Numbered from the stretch's first letter, positions 1 to 12,966 are shown. The stretch is DNA of 64,000 nucleotides from Sinohyriopsis cumingii (GCA_028554795.2 CM068830.1:44517837-44581836), one strand, 5' to 3'. Program-made: numbers and translations. Notes: generated by a model from the sequence alone, not told the origin.

Positions 1-27
1 GTTCCAAATTTCAGTCAATTATTTAAA

Positions 28-443
28 GTGTTTCTTGATGCAATATGTAAGGGTTGGTTGAGTATTCATTCTGGAAGAGAAACATGCTGTGTATCATTGG
101 GTGTGGTATTTTTCTACAAAACGAAAAACGCACTTGAGAAATTTGTCCATGATCGAGAAGGAAAGTTTAGCTTTAATATAGGCTTTGCACGGTTTTATAG
201 TTCAGCCCCTTCTTCGATTATTGTATTCAGTGATCACAACAACTTATTTTCATTGACAAAAATGAAAAAGCAACAATCAAAGATTTTTCAGGTAGTGTTT
301 GATGTTTCAAGTATACAACATTGACGTTTAGACATATCAGGGGAAACAATAATCTGATTGGAGATGCACTCTCACGTGATTATTTATATTTTAAGCAAGT
401 AAGCGTAGTGTCATTAATAAGATATCTTCCGATACAATTTTGA
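28..443 (+). pseudogene. Ty3/gypsy-like retroelement RNase H fragment
   Basis: A reading frame from about 28 to 324 contains SDHNNLFSL, and after a +1 frame change near 315 it continues with FRHIRGNNN and DALSRDY. The SDH-x-L block and the closing ADALSR-like motif are the usual end of the RNase H domain of gypsy-type polyproteins. The upstream part of the polyprotein lies outside the window or is lost, no integrase follows, and there is a frame break, so this is a dead fragment. Family is inferred from motif order only; a DIRS-like relative is possible. Confidence 0.55.
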
Positions 444-544
444 TTATTATATTATCATATGTATATTTGACTAATATGCAAACGAAAAGCTTTATTGTGT
501 ACTCTTTCTTTTTCTTTATGAGGGGAGGTATTATGTATATCTGT

Positions 545-1557
545 ATATCTGTTGAAAGTGTAAGAAATGAGCCACTTTCCCAGGACAGAACAGTACCACA
601 ATGGCAACAAGACTCAGAAAGGTATTTTCACAGTCTATGTGGATGACTTTTTGAAACTGAAACAAGAAGCCAGCGGCTATCCTTCAAGGTGCCACACTCC
701 CGAAGACCAAACGAAATTCAAAGAGAAATACTGGGAGCAGGAAGGCATCACTTTAGATCACGTAGAGGAAAACGAAGGAAGGCGATCGTTGGCCAAAGTG
801 ATGTTAAATTGTTTGTGGGGCAAAATTGCACAACAACCGTGTTTACCCAAGACGGAGCATTTGACAGAACCTTCCCGTTACTTCCAGATCATTCACGACA
901 AAACCAAATACATGAAACATGTGGACGTCCTTCGTGAGGACATGACCTTAGTCAAATACGAAGAAGAACTGGACTTTGTAGAAGCCTACGAATTTGGAAA
1001 TGTCATCATTGTGGCTTACGTGACAACCCACGGTCGCTTAAAATTGTACGAAGCTTTAGAAGTGTTAGGAGATCGCGTCCTGTACTTTGACATGGACAGT
1101 TGCATCTACATCGATCGCCTGGGTCAACGTCACCCTGACATCGAAAGAGTCCGATTAGGAGCCTGGATAGACGAGCACCGCGACGACAAAATTTTTATGT
1201 TTTGCTAGTGGCGGTCCTAAAAATTACGGTTACGAATACAGGGACCGACAAGGAAAACTGCACACGGAGTGTAAAGTGAAAGGATTGACTCTCAAGTATC
1301 GCAAAAGTCGACTGATGAACTTTGGCGTATTGAAAGACGCCTTGCAGTCTGGACAGGATGAAAACTTTAAAGTGACCATCCGTGAATAGAACAAGATTGT
1401 ACGTTTACGCACACACCAAATCGTCTGTCGACCCTTGGAAAACGTTTATCAAATCGTGTTCCAGAAGAGAGCTCGGCTTCCCAACCACTTCACTTTAACG
1501 TACGTTCACGTCAATATTGGTCAGCATATAAAAAGGGACAACGTCCAAGACCGATAG
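545..1557 (+). pseudogene. Decayed Polinton DNA polymerase B, C-terminal third
   Basis: The translation matches, residue by residue, the C-terminal ~335 residues of the intact polymerase gene at 18789-22853, from the CHFP region through motif B (KVMLNCLWGK) and motif C to the final TAG. It is disabled by a frame shift near 1200 and an in-frame TAG near 1386. The motif C acidic pair is altered (YFDMDS instead of the DTDS form of the intact copy). The trailing sequence still carries a TATA-like ATATAAAAAG before 1557, as the intact gene does. This is an old, truncated relative of the element at 16511-36280. Confidence 0.85.
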
Positions 1558-2050
1558 TTCATTGTAACTACCAAGGTCAATCGAGAAAGATGAATCCTTT
1601 CAAACAGCAAGTATCGAGCGTAAGACTCAAGTCCAACAAGAAACTTAGGTGTGATGCTATGCCTCACGATTACATCATCAATGCAGTACGACATCTTAGT
1701 TGTTTATGTACTGACGCTATGACAAAATACGTGCAACCAGTGCAACTTCCAGACCGCAAGACTTTACCTTACGGACATGCTGATATCACTCAGGATAATA
1801 AAAAAAAGAAAAGAAAAAAAGAATGGCGCTTCATTGCGAGAACAAGAGACGAGAAAGAAACAGAAGGAACAAATATCATTGACCTCGTTCACCACCATAC
1901 CATCACAGCAAAGTGCGTCCAAGAAGGGAAAGGATTCAGCAGACCAAAAGGAGTATTTTAGCATCCAAATGACTGAGACAGTGACTTCGAGAAAATTTAG
2001 GACGACAACTTACCCCTTAAAGACTTCGCGTCTGACAACATTTTGACTGA
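1558..2050 (+). pseudogene. Scrambled Polinton remnants after the polymerase fragment
   Basis: Directly after the decayed polymerase an ATG at 1590 (MNPFK) sits in a context like the start of the BIR gene of the intact element (ATG 22886, same spacing from the polymerase stop). Around 1740-1815 the reading LPDRKTLPYGHADI resembles the polymerase C-terminus a second time, and around 1950-2030 a frame with YFSIQMTE and SRKFRTT resembles the polymerase N-terminus (YYSIRETE, SRKFRTT at about residues 62-80). The order C-end, C-end, N-end cannot come from one simple copy, so rearrangement or overlapping decayed copies are inferred. Confidence 0.5.
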
Positions 2051-2095
2051 GATTTCCTTAGACCATAAACAGCCCCCATATACTACTTGTGTGTT

Positions 2096-2219
2096 TGTGT
2101 ATGTATGTATGTATGTATGTATGTATGTATGTATGTATGTATGTATGTATGTATGTATGTATGTATGTATGTATGTATGTATGTATGTATGTATGTATGC
2201 ATGCATGCATGCATGCATG
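2096..2219. repeat. (TATG)n microsatellite with ATGC end
   Basis: About 30 copies of the tetranucleotide GTAT/TATG, ending in several ATGC units. It produces spurious repetitive open frames on both strands. Confidence 0.97.
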
Positions 2220-3450
2220 GAGGGATGGAGGGATTTTATATGGTATATATATAACCTTAAATTCACATAAAACTGGTCTGCAAGGATTTTACTGGTCTTT
2301 GCGGATTAAATATCTACGTAATGTGCACACATTCATCTTTCTCGATTTGACAATAATTCGGTTTTGCCGTGCAGTCTAAGCTCAATTATCGTGTCGAGGT
2401 CTCAAGTAACGAGGACAGACTGAATAGATCATTCATCTTGTATTTATGGTTCGGAGCTAGTATTAAAGCTAACGATGTCGCGTAAATTTCCATTTGTGAA
2501 TTTTTTTAACGTACATGGAAACATAACTGTTGACGTTTACCTTTATTTATTTATGCACAAATGTCATACATCAGTAAATATTTTCTTTGTGAAAATATAT
2601 TAACGTTGACTTATTTTAAAAATAAATAAATAAAATAAATAAATAAATGAACAAATACATAAATAGATGTTTACAAGGCATACAACTTCATCCAGTTTCG
2701 GTTCGAGTCTCGGGCTCGGCTGACGTGGGTACGCGGGAACGCTTGCCTGTAGCTTCTCGTGGGTCAATGGTTCTTCCCGGTGTTTTCCAGGGTTCTTCCT
2801 CCGCCAGTTATAATTAAAAAAATGGAATCGGAGGGATGAGAATTATCATTTAAGACAAAGGGCCATTCTGATATGTTTCTGTTTTTGCCTTTGTCTATTT
2901 TCCCTCGAGTTTCTGTAATATGCAGCAATTAGGGAGGCATTGACACAGAAGGCAAACTATTTCAAATAAATATTATTATTTGTACATCGCGAGGCTTCAT
3001 TGCTGGTCATTCATATAATGCTTCCTGTCTTGGAAAAATAATAACACTTCTAAAGGATTAACAAATTAAAATGCGCGGCTTGACCTATAGTGACGATCCA
3101 CAACTTTCTCAAGGATGAGTATTTATACCAACAAAATTAAATTTTCCGTTGTTTTTATTTTTCATTTCTAATTGTAACTTGGAAACGCATCACGCTTTAG
3201 CAAAGGTTCTAAATGATTAATATTGGATATTTAGCGTTCTAAAACAGCGAAAAGTAGAAGGAGGACGTGTCTGACATAGTTTTGTGTTCTTATCTTACAC
3301 TGGCAAATAAACTTAGGTCGAATTAAACACTCGGGCAGATTAATGCCTGAATTAACTGCTTATTAGGACTCAGTTTTTGATTTGTCTACCTCGCCTCCTT
3401 TGCACGGCAAAAATGCAACAGTTTTAGAGTTGTCGTTGGCGTTTGTTTGG
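2220..3450. other. Non-coding AT-rich sequence
   Basis: No supported gene. It holds one SINE fragment (2690-2812) and short A/T-rich runs such as AAATAAAT near 2620-2650. Confidence 0.6.
2690..2812 (+). mobile_element. SINE family B fragment, head region
   Basis: The stretch with GGTTCGAGTCTCGGGCTCGG, GGGTACGCGGGAACGCTTGCC and GTAGCTTCTCGTGGGTC is the plus-oriented form of the repeat seen reversed at 3452, 12531, 37343 and 37939. The GGTTCGAGTC block resembles a Pol III box B, so a tRNA-derived head is inferred. The 3' half is missing. Confidence 0.6.
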
Positions 3451-3451
3451 A

Positions 3452-3710
3452 TTTTTCTTTAGTGGTGGTGGTGGTGGTGGGGTAACACTATTACACAGTG
3501 CAAGATAGGTCATACATGACGGCCAAAATAATTGGTGGAGGAAGAACCCGAGAAAGCCCCGGTATAAACAACTGAATACTGGAAGCTACTGACAAGCCTC
3601 CTCAATTACCCACAATTGCCGAGTCCGAGACTCGAAACCACGATGACAGAGGTGAAATGGCAATGATCGGTAAAGGCACTTTGGACCACTGGGCCATCCA
3701 GGGTCCCTAC
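3452..3710 (-). mobile_element. SINE family B copy
   Basis: Reads in reverse as a box B-like tRNA-derived head (around 3620-3640) followed by the family body and a tail that appears on this strand as (GGT)n. Shares CAAGATAGG-TATACATG-CGGCCA, GAAGAACCCG and GAAGCTACTG blocks with the copies at 12531 and 37343. Confidence 0.7.
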
Positions 3711-3835
3711 CATTGTGAGAGTAATCATCGACTGAGAAAAGAAAACTAAAGCAAATAGTGTTTCCAATTTTTCATTAGTAAGTTATGTTCGTTATTGATC
3801 CAATTTAAATTATAAAATTCGCAGAAAAATTCGGT

Positions 3836-4135
3836 TGATTGATTGATTGATTGATTGGATTTACGTCGCGTGCGCCCAGAAGGGCATGTGCGACGGGTTT
3901 ATTCCCGCACAGCGGGGTGCTAAATGTTCCTGGGGGAAGGAATTAGTGTCACATCCCCCAGGCGTTTATGTGCTCAAGGAGCACTGCTAATTTAGCCGTC
4001 AGGTCGTAGGACTATATATCTCTAACGACCTGAATGAAGGGCTTTCATGAGTGGGAATGGGCCCAACACACACTCATTTTAACAATGAGTTGATTTCAGT
4101 CCGTATTTTCTGTAATATGTGTCGACCCAAGCAGT
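3836..4135. repeat. Structured repeat with (GATT)n edge and several hairpins
   Basis: Begins with (GATT)n and contains successive inverted repeats: GTCGCGTGCGCCC with GGGCATGTGCGAC (about 3865-3897), CTGGGGGA with TCCCCCAG (about 3930-3962) and CAGGTCGT with ACGACCTG (about 4000-4033). The simple-repeat edge would be a (CAAT)n tail on the minus strand, as in many SINEs. Family not recognised. Confidence 0.45.
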
Positions 4136-7100
4136 ATGTAACGCCCGTTGCGATTGGTCGCAACGATGACGTCACATCGGGACACCTACCTTGAGGCGGG
4201 TGGAAATTGTTCCACATCTCCGCCGTTATACGATGTCCGAGAGAGGCAAGAGAGCAAGGAACTCGGCAAGCCAGCCATGGATGTCGTGCACTCCCAAGAA
4301 CGTCAGTCCGTAATTAGTCAAATTTAGTCTAGTTGTACTAATAGACAATAAAAATAGCCAATAATGTGTTAGCCACCTGTGCAATTGGGTCAAATCAAAA
4401 CAAGTTGTAAAATGTTCCTGCGTCCTAACAATCGTAAAAAGTTTGGTCTCCGTTAGGTCACAAAAGGTTTGAATTTTGAACCGGTGGATTGACGGATCAC
4501 GTTATTGTACATAATAGTTTTATCGATACGGGATACCAAGCCAAAATGGTTCCCTGGATAAGAGGCATTATTGGTAGTATATAATTCGGTTCATACATTA
4601 GAGTTCATTTTGATTACTTTCCTGGAAATGGCATACCGTGAAGATTTATTTCTAAATGTCATAAAGGACGTTCGTAAACAATTCCGTTTTCTAAATATGG
4701 CACTGGAACTTGTCACAGTTTTACCTTCATATATCATACTCATGCTGGTTCCTGCCTACATGACTTCAAGTTTCCGATGTATATGCTGAGAGCAACCCAG
4801 CATGTTTGCTGAACAATAAACAACTACGTCATAGAATATGATATTGTTTTGATGATTACACCAGAGTTAACTGGATATACATAGACTTGTGAGTTTTTAA
4901 TGCACGTGATTTTTCCAAAGAAATACAACATTAATCTGTACGATACGCTGCAATCATATTTGGATAAATATAGTTTCTAAAACACTGCGTCTAATATTTC
5001 ATTAAGAAACAAGTTATCAAATGTGTGTGTCATACAATTATGTTTGCGTCATACAAATGTGTTTTTCATACAAATATGTGTGCGTCATTCAAATATGTGT
5101 TTCATACAAATATGTTTACGTCATGTAAACGTGTGTGTCATGCAAAAATGTGGGTACGACTAACCTAATAGTGATGGCAGCTATTAATTGGTCCTTTGCA
5201 GCACACACCCTATGAATACTGTGTAAACATAGTTTTAAAATAGAAACTGACATTTTTTAACGAAATTAATTTAGAAAATTGTATACGCTTTCTCACAAAT
5301 GTAAAAGCTTGATCTGTCCTGATTATAAAATTTTGATCAAGTTTACAGTAAGATACAAATTTTGATGCACTTCGACGGACTATCATGAAAATGGGGAAAA
5401 AATGGTCAGGTTTACATGCTCCCTTTGATGTGACAGTATTGTGGGTGCCTAGATTTGTTGTAACTTTTGGTACATGATCATACCTATGTTGTGTGTAATT
5501 TTTATTCATGACTGTAAATTGTAGTGGTATTCTATCAATAAAATAAAATACGTAGTTAATTTTTTGTCCAATGTATTGGTTCTATTTTTAAAACTATTGA
5601 GCTATAAATAGGTGTTGACAAGTTAAATGTAACCTATATATTGAAACTGTTGACACGTTTGGTATTGTTACCCATTGGCTGTGTTAAGTCGCGTGTATTC
5701 TTAGAGAATTAAGCTATTTTCCATTGCCTGGTGGGGATTTATATCAACCATTTTTTTCGTGCTCCAATTATGTATACTTAATGTATATTGTAAGATCAAG
5801 TGTATCCATGATTTTAAGTTGTAAAACGCGTATAAGTAGCAAGAACTCAAAGTTTTTAGAGTTTTCAATCGGAAATCTTCGCATTATATTATCATGCAGG
5901 TCAAGTGAAAATTTATATCAATAGAGATTTGATAAACAAATAAATAAACAAATAATTCTTTCCTGTTTTAGATCAGAATGTCAAATATAATTCGAGAGGA
6001 ATTTTTTATTTGGAATATTCATTGGAATTACTTAAGTGCACATTGGCTTTTGGATTAACACACTACTTTGGTATACGATAAACTCTTTCAAGGGCTGAAA
6101 TTCATCACTGTGTGACATCAAGACATCCAAGACTATTTCATTAGAGACAGTCTTTGTTGATTTGACTTAAATTGTCGGTTTTACATTCGGTCTGTTACAC
6201 AATTTAATACCTAGAGAGTAACTGTCCAAGCGTTCTAGATGAGGTATATTTAGTTTCTTGAGAACACAACATAAACTTGTTTCACTTTTGATGATAAAGT
6301 GACATCAGAAAACATGTAAAAATATCAGAAACTAATATATTTTTCACGCCGGCAATTTATGTGCATAGTCTCTTTGCGACACACATATTTATAACATTTA
6401 ACAATCAACATTTTCATTACATTAGGGTTTGCAAAATTAAAATGTAACAATTCACATTTTCAGTAGATTTGGGTTGGCGAAAATATAGTTTTCAGGACAA
6501 ATATTATATGTTTCATTAAAGGAAATTGGTCCCAAAATATAACGGAACGAATAGCCAATTTTGATCGCACAGTGCATTCCATCTAGCCGTAATTTTCTAG
6601 CAGATTTCTCCATCTTACGGTTTCAACTGGAAACCTGTGATTTTGAAATAATGCACTTCGTATATACAATTCCATATACAAAAAAAAAATGACTTTTCCG
6701 ACATGGATTATAGATCCTAAATGATTTTGATTTATATGATACGCAGAGTTAAAAAAAACCCACAAATATACAAAAGTATTGATATTACATCACCTTGACT
6801 TACAACTCTACTTTTTCTAAAGGGTTTGGACGCACTACAATTAACAAATACACTGCAAAAATGTTCGGTATGTAAGTTAGTAAGCCAAGTTTTCAATTTA
6901 ATAGCTAAATTCAACAATTTAATTATTAATACATCATGCAATGCGAAATTACAAGCCTTCAATGTTTCAAGCCTTGCCATACCAGTCGTACATTAACTTC
7001 AATATGATTGTAGACAGTTCTGTAAATTCAAAGCTGTAATTATTAGGCAATTCAATGTTTGATAAACCGTTGCAACTGCTTTTGAAGGAAAATCGATATG

Positions 7101-7731
7101 AGCTTTATATAGAAGAATGAGATAATCACTTTTGCAAACAACAACAACAACAACAACAACAAAACAAATAAACCCCAAATGAACAAGAACAACTCCTTTA
7201 TATATGGCTTGGAATAGAGAAATAGGCCTGTACTTGTCCGACACAATTCTGTCTTGTAGATTGACATTAGTATAGCCCTTATTCCACCCCTTTTGTTTAA
7301 TCATTTCATCATGGCTACCATCCTGTAATATAATTCAATACAAGTTTCATTAATTAGCTTGACCTCAATACATGTGTGTTATATGCAGTCGTTTTGATTT
7401 GCTGCAACACATTCGTTTTTATATTCCAGTTTAATCAGTTTCCAATGCCTAATGATTTTTTTTTAAATCATGTACATATTTGTAAACATTAAACACAGAA
7501 ACATTCGGATTGTATGGTATTTGATAAAGACTATACTAAAAATTCCGAATATTGGAATACGGTGCTAATATGAAAGTCGGTTTGCATTATTGTAGCAAAA
7601 TACGCCCGAAAGACGTCGCTTAATAATTTAAAAGATTGAACCTTAACTAATAAAAAGAAATATGACCGATGCGAACACTGTTTGGAAGACAAATTTATTC
7701 AATTACATTCATTTATAAAAAATATTTTGAC

Positions 7732-7732
<1 letters not shown>
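4136..7732. other. Non-coding AT-rich sequence
   Basis: No gene is supported; open frames here are short and lack recognisable domains. A degenerate short tandem repeat lies at about 5010-5155 and a (CAA)n run at about 7137-7165. Confidence 0.6.
5010..5155. repeat. Degenerate short tandem repeat
   Basis: Six or so imperfect copies of a unit like CATACAAATATGTGTGCGT, about 20-24 bp each. Confidence 0.7.

Positions 7733-7825
<93 letters not shown>
7733..7825. repeat. (TA)n microsatellite
   Basis: Uninterrupted AT/TA dinucleotide run of about 93 bp. Confidence 0.97.
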
Positions 7826-7829
<4 letters not shown>

Positions 7830-9281
7830 CAAGCCAGGGGTCTTGACTTGACCAAGCGGTGTCAAACCCTAGCGCGATTCCCGCAGGAAGTCATAAGTTA
7901 CCCCAAATTTCCAAAGACTTTCATACAACTTCAGTTGAAATTAGAAAGCTCGACGCGTCCTATACATAAATTTTACTCTCATCAATGCAAAGCCACAGAT
8001 CGCACAACCTGCCTAATATATATCAACCGCACATCTGCATGGTTTCTCTTCGTTAGGTTTCCGTACCGCCAACAGTTCACGCCGTAGAAACTGTACAAAT
8101 ATCCCTTAAGACAGGGAACTATTTTAACTACGCCACCTTAGGCCAGTAAAACTATGGTTTCCAGGCACATTTCTCCAATACAACTGCATCACATTTGCCA
8201 CTATGACGACATAAACGGTATCTTCCGAGTGCCTTCCTATTTATTCCTTTGTGTAATATACCGGTTTCCTACCGTAAATACTGCGACTGCAGTCACACCA
8301 GCAATGTAACCAACTAGATTTTAATAGGGACTAGGGTCACTCATTAGGTTTGGACCTGAATTCACTAATAGTGAACCAAGGCATCATGGAAACTCACTAA
8401 GACTTCACTCGGTGACGTTTGCTCCTAGTAATTGGCTAATTAAATAGTTAAATCAAAGGAAAACAAAATCAAATACGGAAGTCAAACGTCTGTGCCAATA
8501 AGAAAAATTAGGGAGAAATTAAAGACTCTTTGTCCGAAGTCATCCGAATGAAACTGTATGTTGAAGTATATCGGTGAGGATCACTAGCAGTCAATTCAAT
8601 GTATGAGCTTTTGTTATATTTGTGCACCTTTGAACATGACATAACAATTTTGCTTTAGAAGTTTATATTTAAATAAGAAAAGTTGATCACAGTAAAGCTG
8701 TAATAATTCTTAACGCTCATACCTTTGCCTCTTTTATGGGAATAACTTCATCCTACTTTACCATGACATGTCCCTTTGTTTCGTTGTTTCTCGCGTCAGG
8801 AACGGTTATCTCTCCCATTGTCACGTGTGATATCTTGAAGGTTAGCGACTCTCTGATTGGTCGAAAGCCGACAACGGATACGAATAAGCGGAAGACTGCA
8901 AAAATTTGCCTATTACTGAAGAAGAAATGGAGTCTTTTATGATTTTGAATTAATTTATTATTGTTAGACGGAAAAAACGCACACTACATGAAGATTAAGA
9001 AACTTGGAAAAGTCTAAAACAGTGTCTTTTTAGAACCTTCAAACATATGTTAACCCAAACCAATCAAAAACATGGCCGCCTTTCTTAATGTCACCATCAA
9101 GTTTAGAATTTTAGAAGATACAACATAAGCGAGATTTCATAAGCACTGACTCTTCTTCATTATCTTTTCGATCATAATGCCATACATTTTGGAGATAAGA
9201 TTAGATATTCTCTTAAAATTGTTTCTTTTCAACAAAGAATGAAGGCTAAATTTAGCAGCATATACACTTACCGTGTTGTTG
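7826..9281. other. Non-coding sequence
   Basis: Nothing beyond short chance open frames could be seen on either strand. Confidence 0.5.
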
Positions 9282-9458
9282 CACCGCTCCGGTGGCCTAG
9301 TGGTTAGAGCGTCCGCCTCGGATGCGGGAGGTCGTGGGTTCGATCCCCGGCCGAGTCATACCAAAGACATCACTATAAACTGCCACATTGCAGACATCGT
9401 AGCGATATGACTGAAAAATTGTTAAAGCTATGTTGAAATTCAAATCACACACACACAG
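9282..9458 (+). mobile_element. SINE family A copy, internally deleted
   Basis: Starts ACCGCTCCGGTGGCCTAGTGG, with a Pol III box A-like TGGCCTAGTGG and box B-like GGTTCGATCCC around 9337. The cloverleaf-like head has an anticodon-loop sequence CTCGGAT, so a tRNA-derived head (CGG anticodon position) is inferred. The body jumps from the head to the CATCACTATAAACTGCC block, lacking the middle ~120 bp present at 13562 and 41738, and ends in (CA)n. Confidence 0.85.
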
Positions 9459-9984
9459 GTGATTGTTTTCAAATCTACGTAATTCTCAGCAATATTACAT
9501 TAACATTGGATGCCATTTCATGTATAAAAAGTAAAGAAAAGATGATAAAAATTATCGTACCTTTTAATTAGATCCTCTGTTTATCCATGGATAATGATAT
9601 CATTCAAAGCCGAGGTTCATAGTTCGTGGTCTGATTAAATCAAGCAGTTCATATAATTCCAAACAACGGTCCGAACATCCTTTACTCATTCAGTAAACAC
9701 ATGCTAACAAAGATCAGTTCCGAATGAGCATCCACTTACCTTTCTGCAACATATAAATATATATCATTCCAGATGCCAAATTGCTTCAGTCTCCGTAGAA
9801 ATTAAAGATAACAGTGATAGAGTCGATTAATCTTCATACCTTAAATCACAGATATGTAGCCTTAAAAATTAATTATATAATTATAGTCTTAAAATATACA
9901 TAAACTATGCCAAGCGTCTATTAATATTGGATTAAAATTATCAGTGAAGAATATCTGCCATCCCGTCCATCCATTTCAAGGAGC

Positions 9985-9985
<1 letters not shown>

Positions 9986-10056
<71 letters not shown>

Positions 10057-10361
10057 GAGAGAGTTTAATTTTTAACGTAGCTTTAACAATTTCCAGTTAT
10101 ATCGCTACGATGCCTGTAGTGTGACGATTTATAGTGACGTCTAGCACTGGGGCATCATACCACAGACATGTGGCATCATGTACCACCCAATCACATTATC
10201 CTGACACAATCTGACCAGTCCTAACACTACCCTAATAATGCTGAATCCCAAGCGGCTAGTACCAGTTTTATAAATTTTTTGGTATGACTCGGCCCGGGTT
10301 CGAACTCGCGAGCTCCCGCATCCGAAGCTGTCACTCTAACCACTTAGGCAACCAGAGCGGT
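9986..10361 (-). mobile_element. SINE family A copy, reversed, with (GT)n(GA)n tail
   Basis: On the minus strand this reads: tRNA-like head (GACCGCTCTGGTTGCCTAAG from 10361, box B near 10305), family body, GCTACGTTAAAAATTAAA, then the tail, seen on the plus strand as (GT)n(GA)n at 9986-10062. Full length. Confidence 0.85.
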
Positions 10362-10859
10362 CAGCAGAGGTCAAATATATAGCGCAAAATGACCAACAAA
10401 TTATCGCCTAATATGCATCTAAGAGGCTGAGATATTTACGAAATTAGCCAGTTATTGAAGTGGATTACATATTTCTTGTACTTCTGGACCCAGTGAGTTT
10501 AAAATATGGGACCACGATTATCTTTCATATAAACACCTACACTTGTCTTTCTTTCTGTGTGTTTAACTCTTGCACAACAAGATTTGTATGTTCTTATTTT
10601 CTTTTAAAGCGCTTATCCCAATTTTTTTATTACGTTTTCCTTATTTCCGTCCTTGGACGGCCAGTTAACATAGTCTTGTTAGAAAGCATCAACGCTCAGA
10701 TCTGATTATTTTGTGAATGCAACAATTGTTTCAAGAAGTTTAAAGGAATTGCAAATCTAAATAAACAAGTGTCTTTTATTTATGTATACAAGCGGCAAAA
10801 TTATATCAGTCTTTGTCATTACTTTAACTCTAACACACCAACACTACCAACAAACCTTG
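10362..10859. other. Non-coding sequence
   Basis: No supported feature; the 81-codon open frame at 10460-10705 has no recognisable domain. Confidence 0.45.
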
Positions 10860-11372
10860 GTATCTGGCATGATAACGAACATGTGCAAATTAGCTATAGA
10901 AACTGCGTGATTGCATCATACTGAATGAGAATAACATGTATCATATCAACACCCGTGATAACTGGCAAGATAACAAACATGTGCAAATTAAACATAGCTA
11001 CAGCGTGACTGCATCATGCTGACAACGCATAGTATGTAACATATCACCAACCTTGATAATTGGCATCTTAACGAGCATGTGCAAACTAGCCATAGCAACA
11101 GTGTGATTGCATCATGCTGAATACGCAGATTATGTAGAGTATCAACAACCTTGATAACTGGCTTGATAATGAGCACGTGCAAACTAGCCATAGCAACAGT
11201 GTGATTGCATCATAATCATGCTGAATACGCAGAGTATGTAGAGTATCAACAACCTTGATAAATGGCTTGATAATGAGCGTGTGAAAACTAACCATGGCAA
11301 CACAGCGTGATTGCATTATGTTTAGTACGCATAGTATGTACCGTATCAACAGCCTTGATAACTGGCATCTTA
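10860..11372. repeat. Tandem array, ~99-bp unit, about five copies
   Basis: The block GTGCAAATTAGC / GTGCAAACTAGCC recurs near 10883, 10982, 11080, 11178 and 11280, each followed by a GTGATTGCATCATGCTGAAT-like stretch and CAACCTTGATAACTGGC. One diverged unit also occurs near 13205-13262. Open frames on the minus strand arise from the repeat. Confidence 0.9.
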
Positions 11373-11580
11373 AGGACACACGGTACTAATTATATGGAAA
11401 AGCGGGAACCAGCCTGGAAATGGGTGAGCACAAAATAGAGTATATATGAGTTTGGCTGGACAGGATTGGTTAATAATGTAAGTTATGTTTTAGGAAAAAG
11501 AATCTTTTGAGAGCTTATCCTAGTTGTAAGTATAAAAAAATAGAGACGTTGTGTTACTGATGGAATTACAGCCCTTTAAC
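11372..11580. repeat. Dispersed repeat, copy 1 (flanks the tandem array)
   Basis: Starts GGACACACGGTACTAATTAT and closely matches 12967-13180, including GGGAACCAGCCTGGAAATGG and the AAGAATCTTTTGAGAG block. Same orientation. A non-autonomous element made of a conserved arm plus tandem core repeats is inferred. Confidence 0.8.
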
Positions 11581-12530
11581 AGTCTTGAGTTTGGAACGCT
11601 CATTACTAACACGTGCACCTGACTCTTAGATGCGGAATTGAAAGCACATGTTTCAAACACATGCAGGTCCAGAAAATGTCGCGGCGCATATCATTTCTTC
11701 TACACAGAAGCAGACATCCAGGTTTCATCTATAATGATAAATATAGGCTTGATCATGTGCACTCAGAAATTTTAAGTTATTGACATTTTAATATCATGGT
11801 GTTCTCATAGGTTACTATGGGAACTGAATTACTACCGTGAGTCCTATAGACAGCTACAGCAATACAGTGACTCCACAAATGCAAGTGCACTTAACTTTAC
11901 TATAAATGCAGTCATATGGTTCTATTTGTGGATAACAAGCAAAACTAATATCTTTTGTAAACCACTTTCAGTGGGATATTAAACACCTATTCAGAAATAT
12001 TAACTGTTGCCAAGAAGGGGGATGGGGAACAGTGTGTAGATTTGACTATGTTAGGTGGAGTGTTTTGCACTTTGAATTATATCGAAGCAATACATATATA
12101 AAATTTATACAATTTACCATTTACAGAGTAATTATAGTAAGCTATATCATATTTCCTATTGTGTTTTGAAACAATACGTCAGATATGATCACTTCGGTAC
12201 CTTCCGCCATGCTTAATGGTGATGACCTCTCATGACTTTGCATCCCACTAATTTCTTTCAGTGAAAGTTTTGAAACTATATATTTCGCATTTTAATGGAC
12301 TTATGTCTGCTTTAATTTGAAAATATATGTCTTCTGTGACGAAGTTTAGGTAATTTTTGTCATATCAATCTATTTTTCTGTAATAATACATGTACATATA
12401 GATGGTGACCTTGACCTTTAACTCATTAATTACATAATATGACAAGGTTGGTAATATATTTCAGTATTATATTGAAGAGAGATAAATGGTGATATTAAAG
12501 CAGACGACTCCTATTAGACAGCTTTGTTTT
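11581..12530. other. Non-coding sequence between repeats
   Basis: No supported gene or repeat beyond AT-rich unique-looking sequence. Confidence 0.45.
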
Positions 12531-12757
12531 ATGTTTTTGTTTTGTTAGTGTTTAACGTCATTTTTCATCACAAGATAGGCTATACATGGCGGCCAGTATC
12601 AATGGTAGAGGAAGAACCCGGGAAAACCCCGGAAAGAAGCACCGATCCACGTGAAGCTACTGGCAAGCTTTCACATATACCTATATTGGCTGAACCCGAG
12701 ACTCGAACGCACGCAGAGAGAGGTGAGATGGTAATGATCCGTAACGGTAAGCGCATA
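12531..12757 (-). mobile_element. SINE family B copy
   Basis: Contains GTGTTTAACGTCATTTTTCA, CAAGATAGGCTATACATGGC, GAAGAACCCGGGAAAACC, GAAGCTACTGGCAAGC and, reversed, a box B-like GTTCGAGTCTCGGGTT. Head lies at the right, tail at the left. Confidence 0.85.
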
Positions 12758-12966
12758 TTTTAATATTCTGTTCTGATTTTCTTAAATAAAGCACACATAT
12801 TTAAATGTAGCCTGAAATGCGCCATTGCTCTTTAGCAGAGCATGAACTTGCAATATAATTTAATATTCACTAATGTAGTCTTTGACAAACAGAACTATGC
12901 ACATTGCTTACTTATATATTGAACTACTATAACCAGGGCTGTCAAGAAAATCAAAGAGTGGATATA

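Noticed and set aside
1997-2379. Repetitive open frames with MYVC / IHTY repeats
   Set aside because: Produced by the (TATG)n microsatellite in all frames; no gene.
9300-9355. tRNA-gene-like sequence (also at 13575, 41750, 53120, 62865)
   Set aside because: Head of SINE family A: the same body and tail follow each time and the stems are diverged, so not functional tRNA genes.
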